Position numbers and translations under genes: made by a program. 64,000 nt of DNA. It comes from Acidimicrobiales bacterium. GTDB lineage: Bacteria; Actinomycetota; Acidimicrobiia; Acidimicrobiales; SZUA-35. The stretch lies in contig JAWKIO010000005.1 of the NCBI GenBank assembly GCA_041394265.1, forward strand, positions 4,402,001 through 4,466,000. Reading direction: 5' to 3'. This document shows positions 1 to 8,500 of this stretch, in pieces. The notes under the pieces are model-generated. The model was not told the origin of the DNA and made no database searches. It saw only the letters and a program-made list of their open reading frames with translations. The stretch's first letter is position 1. Every line of letters starts with the position of its first letter.

Positions 1-1
1 C

Positions 2-214
2 CATCTCGAGGCCATCGGCCATCCCGTGGTGGCCGATCAGCGCTACGCGCCCCGCCGACCGTCGCTCGGGTTGGGGCGGCCGTTCCTCCATGCGGCCGAA
101 TTGGGCTTCGTCCATCCAATCAGCGGCGAATCACTCCACTTCCGGTCGCCGTTGCCGCCGGAGCTGGCCGACCTGGCCGGTTCGCTGGGCATCACCACCG
201 ACCTCGATGGATGA
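2..214 (+). CDS. RluA/RluD-family 23S rRNA pseudouridine synthase, C-terminal fragment
   Basis: Only the last 70 codons lie in the window; the gene starts to the left. The fragment opens with HLEAIGHPVVADQRY and continues with FLHAAELGFVHPISGE and an LPPELADL segment. These are the usual C-terminal motifs of RluA/RluD pseudouridine synthases, which isomerise uridines in large-subunit rRNA. The catalytic Asp lies upstream and cannot be checked. The stop at 212-214 overlaps the 3' end of the convergent nitroreductase gene by 23 nt. The family is clear; which member (RluD, RluA or RluC) cannot be decided from this piece. Confidence 0.85.
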   Translation, partial: HLEAIGHPVVADQRYAPRRPSLGLGRPFLHAAELGFVHPISGESLHFRSPLPPELADLAGSLGITTDLDG

Positions 215-848
215 GATCGGCGATCGGTGGGCGACCTCGCCGAGCCGAACGACCATCCTGCGACGGACCGGTCCGCTCGTCGAGCGGTCGTCCGATGGCA
301 ATGGTGCCGGCGGCTCGGTACTCCGACGGGACCCCGAAGGCGGACAGGACCGCCGCCTCGTGCTCGAACAGACCGAACAAGCAGGCACCGAGGCCAGCTG
401 CGGTGACCAGGAGCAGGAGATTCTCGATCACCGCCCCGGCATCGACCCACCAGAATGGGACCGGCCAGCCGTCGAGTGATTCGCCGAGCCGAGCTCGGGC
501 CTTGTCGGCCTCGCTGTATCGCTCCACGTAGGCGTCCGGTCTCGTGAGCACGACCACGAGCGCCGGTGCATCGAGGAGCGACTGCCACCGAAACATCTGG
601 CGGCGCGGGGGCGGCAACGTGAGATCCCAGTAGCCAGCGACTGCCGCCGGGGTATCGAGCACCAGGAACTCGACGGCCTGGGTGTTGCCGGCGGAAGGGG
701 CCCGGCGGGCAAGATCGAGGAGTGCGTCGAGCCGGCCAGGGTCGAGGGGGGCCGGGTCGAACGATCGGATCATGCGCCGCCGCCGTAGTGCCTCGACCAC
801 CGAGGGGCCCGACCCGATCTCGGAGGCATTGCTGCGTGTGTCGCTCAC
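192..848 (-). CDS. nitroreductase family protein
   Basis: 218 aa. A basic RRRRMIRSFDP segment at residues 22-32 and APSAGNTQ at 50-57 match the FMN-contacting N-terminus of the nitroreductase fold. The C-terminal TIAIGRPLDER (182-192) matches the conserved strand that closes the flavin site. Members are usually dimeric FMN-dependent NAD(P)H oxidoreductases; the substrate here is unknown. The start is GTG at 848, with only a weak ribosome site. It lies 12 nt downstream of the Rrf2 gene's stop, so the two are very probably co-transcribed and the regulator may control it in response to redox or nitrosative stress (inference). Confidence 0.85.
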   Translation of the reverse strand: MSDTRSNASEIGSGPSVVEALRRRRMIRSFDPAPLDPGRLDALLDLARRAPSAGNTQAVEFLVLDTPAAVAGYWDLTLPPPRRQMFRWQSLLDAPALVVVLTRPDAYVERYSEADKARARLGESLDGWPVPFWWVDAGAVIENLLLLVTAAGLGACLFGLFEHEAAVLSAFGVPSEYRAAGTIAIGRPLDERTGPSQDGRSARRGRPPIADLIHRGRW

Positions 849-860
849 CTCGGCGGACGC

Positions 861-1310
861 TCAGCGCGGTCCGGCGGTCGGCCAGGACTCGTTGCCCTTG
901 GCCATGGTGGCAACATCGGCGAGGGAGTAGCCCTCGAGCAGCTGGCGCATCTCGTCGCCGACGACATGCCACAGGTGCAGCAGCACGCACTGGCCTTCAT
1001 GATCGCAGGCACCGTCGGAATGCGGTTCGGAGAAGTCGCCGAGCACGATGGGTCCGTCGACCGCACGGATGATCGAGGCGAGCGAGATCTCCGATGGATC
1101 TCGGGCGAGGACGTAGCCGCCACCGACACCTCGTTTGGACCGGACCAGGCCGGCACCCTTGAGGGCCAACAGGATCTGCTCGAGGTAGGGCTGAGGCAAG
1201 CCGGTGCGGTCGGCGATGTCGCGAACGGTGGTCGGCCGACCCTCTTCGGCATGGAGCGCGAGCGAGAGCAGGGCCCGGCTTGCGTAGTCTCCGCGGGTCG
1301 ACACCTTCAC
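861..1310 (-). CDS. Rrf2 family transcriptional regulator
   Basis: 149 aa. The N-terminus MKVSTRGDYASRALL is the typical start of Rrf2 winged-helix regulators. It is followed by TVRDIADRTGLPQPYLEQIL (recognition helix, about residues 28-47) and the wing RSKRGVGGGYVLAR (58-70). GTG at 1310 was preferred to GTG at 1319 because it gives the family N-terminus and has GGTGG upstream. Iron-sulfur members have three Cys spaced C-x5-C-x5-C. Here Cys102 and Cys108 are kept but the third position is Trp114, so cluster binding is possible but not assured. The gene is divergent from the phosphodiesterase gene and probably heads an operon with the nitroreductase. Confidence 0.88.
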   Translation of the reverse strand: MKVSTRGDYASRALLSLALHAEEGRPTTVRDIADRTGLPQPYLEQILLALKGAGLVRSKRGVGGGYVLARDPSEISLASIIRAVDGPIVLGDFSEPHSDGACDHEGQCVLLHLWHVVGDEMRQLLEGYSLADVATMAKGNESWPTAGPR

Positions 1311-1449
1311 CCCGTCCACCCTACTTGCTCCGGCGGGTCACATCGTGAAGGGTGTGAGCCGGATCGGTGTCGGGCGGCGTGGTCTGTCTATCCTGTGGCC
1401 CGGACGCTCACCAGCACGGCGCCCACCTACCCATCCAGAAAGCAGACAC

Positions 1450-2547
1450 GTGCACGAACTCGTTCGCCCGGCCTATGGGCAAGGTTGCTTGACCGGCGTG
1501 ATGCCCTACCTCGTCGGGGTCGGACAGCGACCCGATGCGCTGCCGCTCGACGGCGCGTCGGCACGCCAGCGGGTGCTGCTCGTGCTCGACGGACTGGGAT
1601 GGGAGCAGCTGGTCGAACGGGCCGAACTGACCCCGACGCTGCAGGCCTGTGGCGGCGGGCCGATCACCACCGTTGCCCCCTCGACCACCGCCACGGCGCT
1701 GACCTCGCTGACCACCGGTCTCGAGCCGGCCGAGCACGGCGTCGTCGGCTATCGCATGGTGGTCGATGGCGAGGTGATGAACACCCTCCGGTGGGGGAGT
1801 GCCGCATGGCCCGACGCTCGCAAGGTCGCTCCGCCTGAACACGTGCAGCCGTTCGACCCCTTTCTCGGCCGAGACGTTGCGATGGTGAACAAGGCCGAGT
1901 TCCGCAGCTCGGGATTCTCGGGGGCACACCTCCGTGGTGCCACGCTCACGCCGTACCGCACCATTGCCACGCTGGTGCACGAGGTCGCTCGCTTGGTGCG
2001 TGAAGGCGCGCCGTTCGTCTATACGTACTACGACGGCGTCGACAAGGTCTCCCACGAATACGGCTTCGGGTCCGTGTTCGACGCCGAGGTCGTGTTCGCC
2101 GACCGGCTCGTTGCGGCGTTCCTCGAGGTCCTGCCCTCGGGCGTCGAGCTGATCGTGACCGCCGACCACGGCCAAGTCGATTGCCGCGATGGCGTGGTGC
2201 CGATCGACGACGGAGTGCTGGCGAACACCCGCTCGCTGAGCGGCGAGGGTCGCTTTCGGTGGCTGCACGCGGAGCCCGGAGCCGGCGCCGAGCTCCTGGC
2301 GGCGGCCACCGAGCGGCACGCCCACCATGCTTGGGTGCGATCACTCGAGCAGATCGAAGACGAGCATTGGTTTGGCCGCTCGTTGAGTCGCGCCGCGCGA
2401 TCGCGTCTTGGCGACGTCGCGCTCTGCCCGTTCGAGCCGATCGCCTTCTTCGATCCCGACGATTCCGGGCCCTTCGAGTTGGTGGGACGGCACGGCTCGC
2501 TCACCTCGGCCGAGATGTACGTACCGCTCGTTTCGGCCGTTGCATGA
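1450..2547 (+). CDS. alkaline phosphatase superfamily phosphodiesterase / nucleotide pyrophosphatase
   Basis: 365 aa from GTG 1450. The metal-site motifs of the superfamily are in order: LLVLDGLGW (Asp47), the nucleophile region APSTTATALTSLTTG (Thr79/Thr80), YYDGVDKVSHEYG (Asp195, Asp198, His202) and TADHGQVD (Asp239, His240). This matches the type I phosphodiesterase/nucleotide pyrophosphatase group, which hydrolyses phosphodiesters with two metal ions. There is no signal peptide, so it is probably cytoplasmic; the substrate is unknown. An upstream GTG at 1345 would add a low-complexity Arg-rich stretch and is less likely. Confidence 0.82.
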   Translation: MHELVRPAYGQGCLTGVMPYLVGVGQRPDALPLDGASARQRVLLVLDGLGWEQLVERAELTPTLQACGGGPITTVAPSTTATALTSLTTGLEPAEHGVVGYRMVVDGEVMNTLRWGSAAWPDARKVAPPEHVQPFDPFLGRDVAMVNKAEFRSSGFSGAHLRGATLTPYRTIATLVHEVARLVREGAPFVYTYYDGVDKVSHEYGFGSVFDAEVVFADRLVAAFLEVLPSGVELIVTADHGQVDCRDGVVPIDDGVLANTRSLSGEGRFRWLHAEPGAGAELLAAATERHAHHAWVRSLEQIEDEHWFGRSLSRAARSRLGDVALCPFEPIAFFDPDDSGPFELVGRHGSLTSAEMYVPLVSAVA

Positions 2548-2610
2548 CCGGGCGTGACGGCGCAGACCATGGCGCGATGTTGACGCAATCAGGACGACCA
2601 GGAGTAGCAG

Positions 2611-3156
2611 ATGAGTGACGTTCCCCCCTTCGATGGCCACACCGCATCCCCGGGGAGCGAGGAGGCGTCGTCGTCCGCCGCTTCGGTCGATGGCGCGGAG
2701 CGGCCCCACGAGATCCCCGAGGTCGTCGACAACGACGACGAAGGCGAGGAGATGTCGACCATTGCCGAGCCGGCGAAGGTCATGCGCATCGGTTCCATGA
2801 TCAAACAGCTCCTCGAAGAGGTCCGGACCACCGATCTCGATGAGGCCGGGCGGCATCGGCTGCGCGAGATCTACGAGACCTCGGTGTCGCAGCTGTCCGA
2901 TGCGCTGTCGCCCGACCTGAGCGACGAGCTGCAGTCGCTGGCCACCCCGTTCTCCGACGACGTCGTACCGTCCGAGGGGGAGCTGCGGATCGCCCAGGCC
3001 CAGCTCGTCGGCTGGCTCGAGGGCCTCTTCCACGGCATCCAGGCCACGCTGTTCGCCCAGCAGATGGCCGCTCGTCAGCAGCTCGAACAGATGAAGCATT
3101 CGCAGGCCCTGCCACCGTCACGACCTGACGGTCCGGCCTCGGGTGTCTACCTCTGA
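2611..3156 (+). CDS. bpa: bacterial proteasome activator Bpa/PafE (DUF2587)
   Basis: 181 aa. After an acidic, disordered N-terminus of about 50 residues comes a helical core (AEPAKVMRIGSMIKQLL at about 53-69, a long central helix, then ELRIAQAQLVGWLEGLFHGI) and the extreme C-terminus GVYL. Mycobacterial Bpa (PafE, Rv3780) is an ATP-independent ring that opens the 20S proteasome gate by docking its C-terminal GQYL; GVYL is the matching HbYX-like signal. An AGGAG site at 2600-2604 precedes the ATG. This implies the organism encodes a 20S proteasome elsewhere. The downstream neighbour is not an obvious functional partner. Confidence 0.9.
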   Translation: MSDVPPFDGHTASPGSEEASSSAASVDGAERPHEIPEVVDNDDEGEEMSTIAEPAKVMRIGSMIKQLLEEVRTTDLDEAGRHRLREIYETSVSQLSDALSPDLSDELQSLATPFSDDVVPSEGELRIAQAQLVGWLEGLFHGIQATLFAQQMAARQQLEQMKHSQALPPSRPDGPASGVYL

Positions 3157-3202
3157 TCGACCTCGGCGTCGGCCCCGAACTGGCCCCGAGCAGGAGCTCT
3201 GT

Positions 3203-3232
3203 TTGACGCTGAGCTCGTCCCGTTGGGACAAT
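3203..3232 (+). promoter_or_regulatory. candidate promoter for the 3388 gene
   Basis: TTGACG (3203-3208) lies 18 nt before GACAAT (3227-3232). This is a reasonable sigma-70-type pair, about 150 nt upstream of the ATG at 3388. The 3157-3387 gap also holds CCCCTT...AAGGGG just before the start, which could pair in the leader. Confidence 0.4.
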
Positions 3233-3387
3233 GTCATCCTGTGTTCGGTGAACCAGGGGACCGCCGCAAGGCGAACGACGTTCACCGACGCCGCACCGCA
3301 CACCCGGTGTGATCAGAGCCGATGGGGACCCGAGCGATGAGCTGACGCCCCCTTTGGCGAGCCGCAGAACGAAGGGGACGATGGGCA

Positions 3388-4044
3388 ATGGCCATCGAAG
3401 TCACGACGAAGGATTGCACGGCGCTCACCGACGCCGAGATGGGCGACATGGCGGATCTGAGCGCCGCCAGCCTGGGCTGGCAGGCCGGCTTGTTGTCGAA
3501 GCAGGCCGAAGAATGGGTGTTGGTCAGCCAGGCCTTTGACAAGGGGAAGCTCCGAGGCTTCGTATTCTCGACCCTCGAGCGCATCGGGGGGACACCGGCA
3601 CTGATCATCGGCATCGGTTGTGTCGGTCGAGTACGCAACCGCTCGTCCGTGCTCAAGGCGCTCATGGCCGAGCAGCTCCACAAGACGCTCATGGCGTTTC
3701 CCGACGAAGATGTGATCGTCGCCGCTCGATTGATCGATCCGGGCGCCGCCGAGGCGTTCAGCGGTCTGAGCGACATTCGTCCATGGCCCGACACCCGTCC
3801 CAACGGCGAGGAACGGGCCTGGGGGCGCCGCCTCGCCAAGCGCTACCAGACGATCGATTTCAGCGATCGCACCATGCAGGGAGCGAGTGAGGACACCCTT
3901 CTCGTGCTCGATCATGAAGCACTCAAGTCGCATGAAATCGCGGCGGTGTTCAGCGACTGCCGCCCCGAGGTCGGCCACCACATGATCACGTGGGGATGGG
4001 CCATGGCGGAGTTCCTCGAGCGGTATCACACCCCCAAACACTGA
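3388..4044 (+). CDS. conserved hypothetical protein, possibly GNAT-like
   Basis: 218 aa, soluble, with no signal peptide or membrane segment. I do not recognise a firm family. The first half alternates strands and helices (GKLRGFVFSTLERI at about 52-65, TPALIIGIGCVGRVR at about 69-83, then a helix with KALMAEQLHKTLMAF). That pattern, including RNRSSVLKALM after a beta strand, resembles a GNAT acetyltransferase core, but no clear acetyl-CoA loop is seen. It stands alone, with its own candidate promoter upstream and a hairpin terminator downstream. Confidence 0.6.
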   Translation: MAIEVTTKDCTALTDAEMGDMADLSAASLGWQAGLLSKQAEEWVLVSQAFDKGKLRGFVFSTLERIGGTPALIIGIGCVGRVRNRSSVLKALMAEQLHKTLMAFPDEDVIVAARLIDPGAAEAFSGLSDIRPWPDTRPNGEERAWGRRLAKRYQTIDFSDRTMQGASEDTLLVLDHEALKSHEIAAVFSDCRPEVGHHMITWGWAMAEFLERYHTPKH

Positions 4045-4090
4045 GAGTGGTCGACTGCCCGCCATTGGTGTGATCGCGCCGATCGGGCGC

Positions 4091-4117
4091 AATTTGCGGG
4101 GCTCTTGGCAAATTTTT
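4091..4117 (+). terminator. intrinsic terminator after the 3388 gene
   Basis: AATTTGC (4091-4097) pairs with GCAAATT (4108-4114) across a 10-nt loop and runs into TTTTT (4113-4117). A small GC hairpin, GCGCC-GATCG-GGCGC (4076-4090), sits directly before it. The stem is AT-rich but the layout is that of an intrinsic terminator. Confidence 0.5.
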
Positions 4118-4435
4118 ACCGAAGACCTCACGCCTGCCGCGCGCCCCATCTGAGCTGCGAAGACACCGGAGGTGCCGGTCTCGCCTTCGGGGCTCGCTGA
4201 TCACTTCGTCTGGTGGAGTGTGACAGTAATGCTACGGTTCTGCGCTGTTGCGGAGTCGGGCAGGGTGTCGATGCACACCTCATGTTCGGAGTTGCCGCGC
4301 CGAATGCTTCTGACTGTGACGTCCCTACGCCCTCCCCTCCGCCGTAGCCCACGCATGGCCGCCCGCTCGTTTGTGGCGCGCCCAGCCGGTTCTCACGGTT
4401 TCGTGGCGGTGCCGAGCGATGTCGAAGGTGCACGC

Positions 4436-4464
4436 TTGACATGACGAAACCGTTGCCGCAAAGT
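4436..4464 (+). promoter_or_regulatory. candidate promoter of the CAP/DUF4214 gene
   Basis: A perfect TTGACA (4436-4441) lies 17 nt before CAAAGT (4459-4464). The expected transcription start is at or next to ATG 4474, which would make the mRNA leaderless and fix the start codon there. The -10 lacks the usual TA, so this is tentative. Confidence 0.4.
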
Positions 4465-4473
4465 GTCGAACGC

Positions 4474-5346
4474 ATGACGACTCGCTCGCCCCGTGGTCGC
4501 TGGACACGCCTGGTGATGTTCCTGGTGGTGGTGAGCGTGTCGCTCACCGGCCTGGTGGTTGCTCCTTCGACCGCCTCGGCATCGAGCGGGATCGAGGGCA
4601 CACTCGAGCAGGAGTTCCTCGCCCAGCTCAACGCCGAGCGCGCCGCCCGGGGGATCGCGCCGATGTCGTCCGACGGTGGGCTGATCGGAGCCTCACGCAA
4701 CTGGGCCGATTCGATGGCGGGTCGGGGCGGGTTGGTGCACTCCAGCGACGGGCGAGCCGAGATCATCGCTCGGGGCTACGGCACCGGACAGATCACCGAC
4801 GCCTGGATGCGCTCGCCGTCGCATCGCAACCTGATCGTCGATCCCAACCTCACCGTGGCCGGGGTCGGCGTGCAGTGCGACGCCAACGGCCAGATGTGGG
4901 CGGTCGTACAGTTCGAGCGGGCTGATCGATCGCTCGGCACGCTCAGCTCATCGTCGGCCACGCCGCGGATCACCGATCCGAACAGCGGCCATGGCTGTGG
5001 CTCGGGCGTCGGTACCGGCTCGGTCGAGCGGCTCTATCTGGCGTACTTCCTGCGGAGCGCCGATGCGTCGGGTGTCAACTATTGGGTTGGCGAACTCCAG
5101 CGTGGTGCACGCCTGAAGACGGTCTCTGAGGCGTTCGCCGCTTCTTCGGAATTCCGGCAGCGGTACGGCAACCTGTCCAACGCAGACTTCGTGCGGCTCG
5201 TCTACGTGAACGTGCTCGGTCGTCAGCCCGATGCGTCTGGCCTCAACTACTGGACCAGCATGCTCAATCGTGGCACGCCACGAGGCGAGGTCATGATCGG
5301 ATTCTCCGAGAGCGCCGAGTTCATGGCTCGCACGGGGATCTACTGA
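4474..5346 (+). CDS. secreted CAP-domain protein with C-terminal DUF4214
   Basis: 290 aa from ATG 4474. Residues 1-37 form a signal peptide: basic RSPRGRWTR, hydrophobic VMFLVVVSVSLTGLVV, cleavage near ASA. Residues 42-150 are a CAP/SCP domain with the cavity residues His89, Glu96 and His117 (SPSHRNL). Residues 184-286 are DUF4214, seen as RLYLAYFLRSADASGVNYW and the repeat VNVLGRQPDASGLNYW. CAP proteins are exported and bind lipids or cell-wall ligands; DUF4214 is common in exported or surface proteins. ATG 4441 is in frame but gives a longer, less typical signal peptide. The same C-terminal module recurs in three proteins at 15729-20158. Confidence 0.85.
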   Translation: MTTRSPRGRWTRLVMFLVVVSVSLTGLVVAPSTASASSGIEGTLEQEFLAQLNAERAARGIAPMSSDGGLIGASRNWADSMAGRGGLVHSSDGRAEIIARGYGTGQITDAWMRSPSHRNLIVDPNLTVAGVGVQCDANGQMWAVVQFERADRSLGTLSSSSATPRITDPNSGHGCGSGVGTGSVERLYLAYFLRSADASGVNYWVGELQRGARLKTVSEAFAASSEFRQRYGNLSNADFVRLVYVNVLGRQPDASGLNYWTSMLNRGTPRGEVMIGFSESAEFMARTGIY

Positions 5347-5412
5347 CGCTTCGTCGCCCCACGTTACGGTCACATCGGTGCCCCCTGGTGGCAGGCCAAG
5401 CGGTACGACGGG

Positions 5413-5450
5413 TAGAGTGCGGCCGGGCGAATCACATCGAGGTGATTCGC
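5413..5450 (+). promoter_or_regulatory. -10 element and perfect hairpin in the dnaE leader
   Basis: TAGAGT (5413-5418) is a plausible -10. About 8 nt further on, GCGAATCAC (5427-5435) and GTGATTCGC (5442-5450) form a perfect 9-bp inverted repeat with a 6-nt spacer. The hairpin would sit at the very 5' end of the dnaE transcript or act as a two-fold operator. No T-run follows, so it is not a terminator for the upstream gene. Confidence 0.45.
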
Positions 5451-5573
5451 CACGGCGATGTGGTCTCAGGCCGAACACATCGTGTGGTCACCGGACCCTG
5501 AGTTCCGCGGGCTCGAGGCCCGTTGGTGCCGAGGATTCGTCGAGTGCCCAGTCGGCCGAGCGGGAGTTGGTTC

Positions 5574-8500
5574 GTGGCGTCATCGTTCACCCATCTGCAT
5601 GTGCACACCGAGTTCTCGATGCTCGACGGAGCCTCCCGGCTCGATGAACTCGTCGCCAAGGCGGCGGCCGATGGCCAGCCGGCGCTCGGGATCACCGATC
5701 ACGGAAACATGTATGGGGTGCTCGACTTCTATCGGGCCTGCAAGAAGAACGAGATCAACCCGATCATCGGCTGCGAGTTGTACCAAGCCGACGACTCCCG
5801 GTTCGAGCGGCCCAGCCGTCGGGGCAAGGTCGATGACTCCGGCGGCGAGACCGATGGCGGAAAGAAGCTCTACTACCACCTGATTGCGCTGGCCGAGAAC
5901 GACACCGGCTACAAGAACCTGATCCAGTTGGCCTCGCGGGCCTACATGGAGGGCTACTACTACAAGCCTCGGGTCGATTGGGATGTGCTGTCGGATCATT
6001 CCGAGGGCATCATTGCCACGTCGGGTTGCCTCGGTGGGCAGGTGCTTCAGGCCATCATGGCCGGCAACGATCGGATGGCGCTCGAGAAGGCGGCCAGGTT
6101 CCAGGACATCTTCGGCAAGGACAACTTCTTCATCGAGATCCAGGACCACGGCATCCCGGAGCAGCGGGCCACCAATCCCAAACTGCTCGAGATCGCACGC
6201 AAGATCGGTGCGCCGCTGCTCGCCACCAATGACTCGCACTACACCGAGCAGCACGATCACGAGGCCCACGACGCCCTGCTGTGTGTGCAGACCGGCTCGC
6301 TGATGTCCGATCCCAATCGGTTCAAGTTCTCCGGCGACCAGCACTACGTGAAGTCGGCGGCCGAGATGCGTCACCTCTGGGCCGAGCTGCCCGAGGCCTG
6401 CGACAACACCCTCTGGATCGCCGAGCGCTGCAACGTCGAGATCGAATTCGGCAAGCCCCAGCTGCCCGACTTCCCGATCCCGGAGGGCTTCGCCGGCGCC
6501 GACGACTACCTCCTGCACCTCACGATGGAAGGGGCCAAGATCCGCTGGGGGTCGACCCTCCCCGACACCATCGTCGAGCGCCTCATCTACGAACTCGATG
6601 TCATCAAGAACATGGGCTTCAGCTCGTACTTCTTGATCACCTGGGACCTGATCGCGCACGCTCGCAAGACCGGGATCCGCGTTGGCCCCGGGCGCGGTTC
6701 CGCGGCCGGGTGCGCCGTGGCGTATTGCCTGTGGATCACCGATCTCGACCCGATCAAATACGACCTGCTGTTCGAACGATTCCTGAATCCGTCTCGCATC
6801 TCGATGCCCGACATCGACATGGACTTCGACTCCCGCTATCGAGACGAGATGATCCGCTACGCGGCCGAACGCTACGGCCGGGATCACGTCGCCCAGATCG
6901 TGACCTTCTCACAGATCAAGGCGCGGGCTGCCGTACGCGACGGCGCCCGAGTCCTCGGCTACCCCTACGCCGTCGGCGACAAGGCGGCCAAGGCGATGCC
7001 GCCACTCGTGATGGGGCGCGACACGCCGCTCAAGTACTGCTTCGAGGAATCGGAGAAGTACGCCGACGGCTACAAGATGGCGGCCGAGCTCCGGTCGATG
7101 GTCGACACCGACGAAGACATGGCCAAGGTCATCCATGTGGCCCGCGGCATCGAAGGGCTCCGACGCTCCGACGGCATTCACGCCGCCGCAGTGGTGATCA
7201 CCAAGGAGTCGCTCACCACCTACCTACCGATCCAGCGCAAGCCCGAAGCCGGCAAGGACATCGAAGACGCGCCGGTGGTGACCCAGTACGAGATGCACGG
7301 GGTCGAAGACCTCGGCCTGCTGAAGATGGACTTCCTGGGGTTGCGGAACCTCGACGTCATCTCCGACAGCCTCGAGCTGATCAAGGCCGTCAAGGGGGTC
7401 GAGGTCGACATCGACAACGTCGATCTCGAAGACGAACGAACCTACGAGCTCCTGCGAGCCGGGAACACCATCGGCGTGTTCCAGCTCGAATCCACGCCGA
7501 TGCGGGCCTTGATGCGCTCGATGGCGCCCACCGGGTTCGAAGACGTGGCCGCCCTCGTGGCGCTCTATCGGCCGGGTCCGATGGCGGCCAACATGCACAA
7601 CGACTACGCCGATCGCAAGAACGACCGCAAGCCGATCGAGCACATCCATCCCGATGCCGAAGACATCCTCGGCGACACCTACGGCCTGATGATTTATCAG
7701 GAACAGATGATGCGGATGAGTCAGAAGTTTGCTGGCTACTCCCTTGCCGATGCCGACAACCTCCGCAAGGCCGCAGGCAAGAAGAACCGTGAACTGATGG
7801 CCAAGGAACGGGCCAAGTTCGAAGCGGGGTGTGACGCCCAGGGCTACGGCGCCGATTTCGGCGCGAACCTGTTCACGATCATCGAAGGTTTCGCCGACTA
7901 TGCCTTCAACAAGAGCCACTCGTACGGCTACGGCTTCGTCAGTTTCCAGACCGCCTACCTGAAGGCGAACTACCCGGTCGAGTACTTCTCGTCGCTGCTC
8001 ACGTCGGTGAAGTCGAGCCTGGAAAAGGCGGCCATCTACCTCAACGAGTGCCGCCAGATGGGCATCAAGGTGCTCGTTCCCGACGTCAACCGTTCCGAGA
8101 TGGACTTCACCTCGATTCCCGATCCCGACCTCGACGCCGCTCCCGGGCCTGACGGCGAGCCACTCAACGTAATCGCGTTCGGCCTGTCGGCGGTGCGCAA
8201 TGTGGGCGAAGGGCTCGTGCAGCACATTCTCGATGAGCGTCAGGCCAACGGTCCGTTCCGTGACTTCATCGACTTCTGTGAGCGGGTCGACTACGCCGTG
8301 CTCAACAAGCGCACCATCGAGTCACTCATCAAGGCCGGTGGGTTTGACTCCCTCGGCCACACTCGCCAGGGCTTGCTGTTGGCCTACGAGGAGATCATCG
8401 ACAAGACCGTCTCCAGCCGCAAGGAACACGACATGGGGGTGATGACCCTCTTCGGCGGCAGCGACGGCGGCCCCTCTTACGACGACCGCCCGAAGGTGTC

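Larger units (their letters stand above)
4045..4473 (+). other. non-coding stretch upstream of the CAP/DUF4214 gene
   Basis: About 430 nt without a convincing gene, except for a possible N-terminal extension of the next protein from ATG 4441. It contains the terminator hairpin at 4091-4117, a possible -10 (TACGGT near 4252 in GCTACGGTTCTG) and, at its end, the TTGACA element described separately. I looked for c-di-AMP and c-di-GMP riboswitch cores and saw none. Confidence 0.5.

Noticed and set aside
4200..4300. c-di-AMP (ydaO) riboswitch before the CAP gene
   Set aside because: Such riboswitches often precede actinobacterial wall-protein genes, but the conserved GCCGGGTGGGC and AGCGGGGGAACC-type blocks are not present.
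4441..4473. ATG 4441 as start of the CAP/DUF4214 protein
   Set aside because: It adds 11 residues before an already complete signal peptide and overlaps a perfect TTGACA element. ATG 4474 fits better, though 4441 is not excluded.
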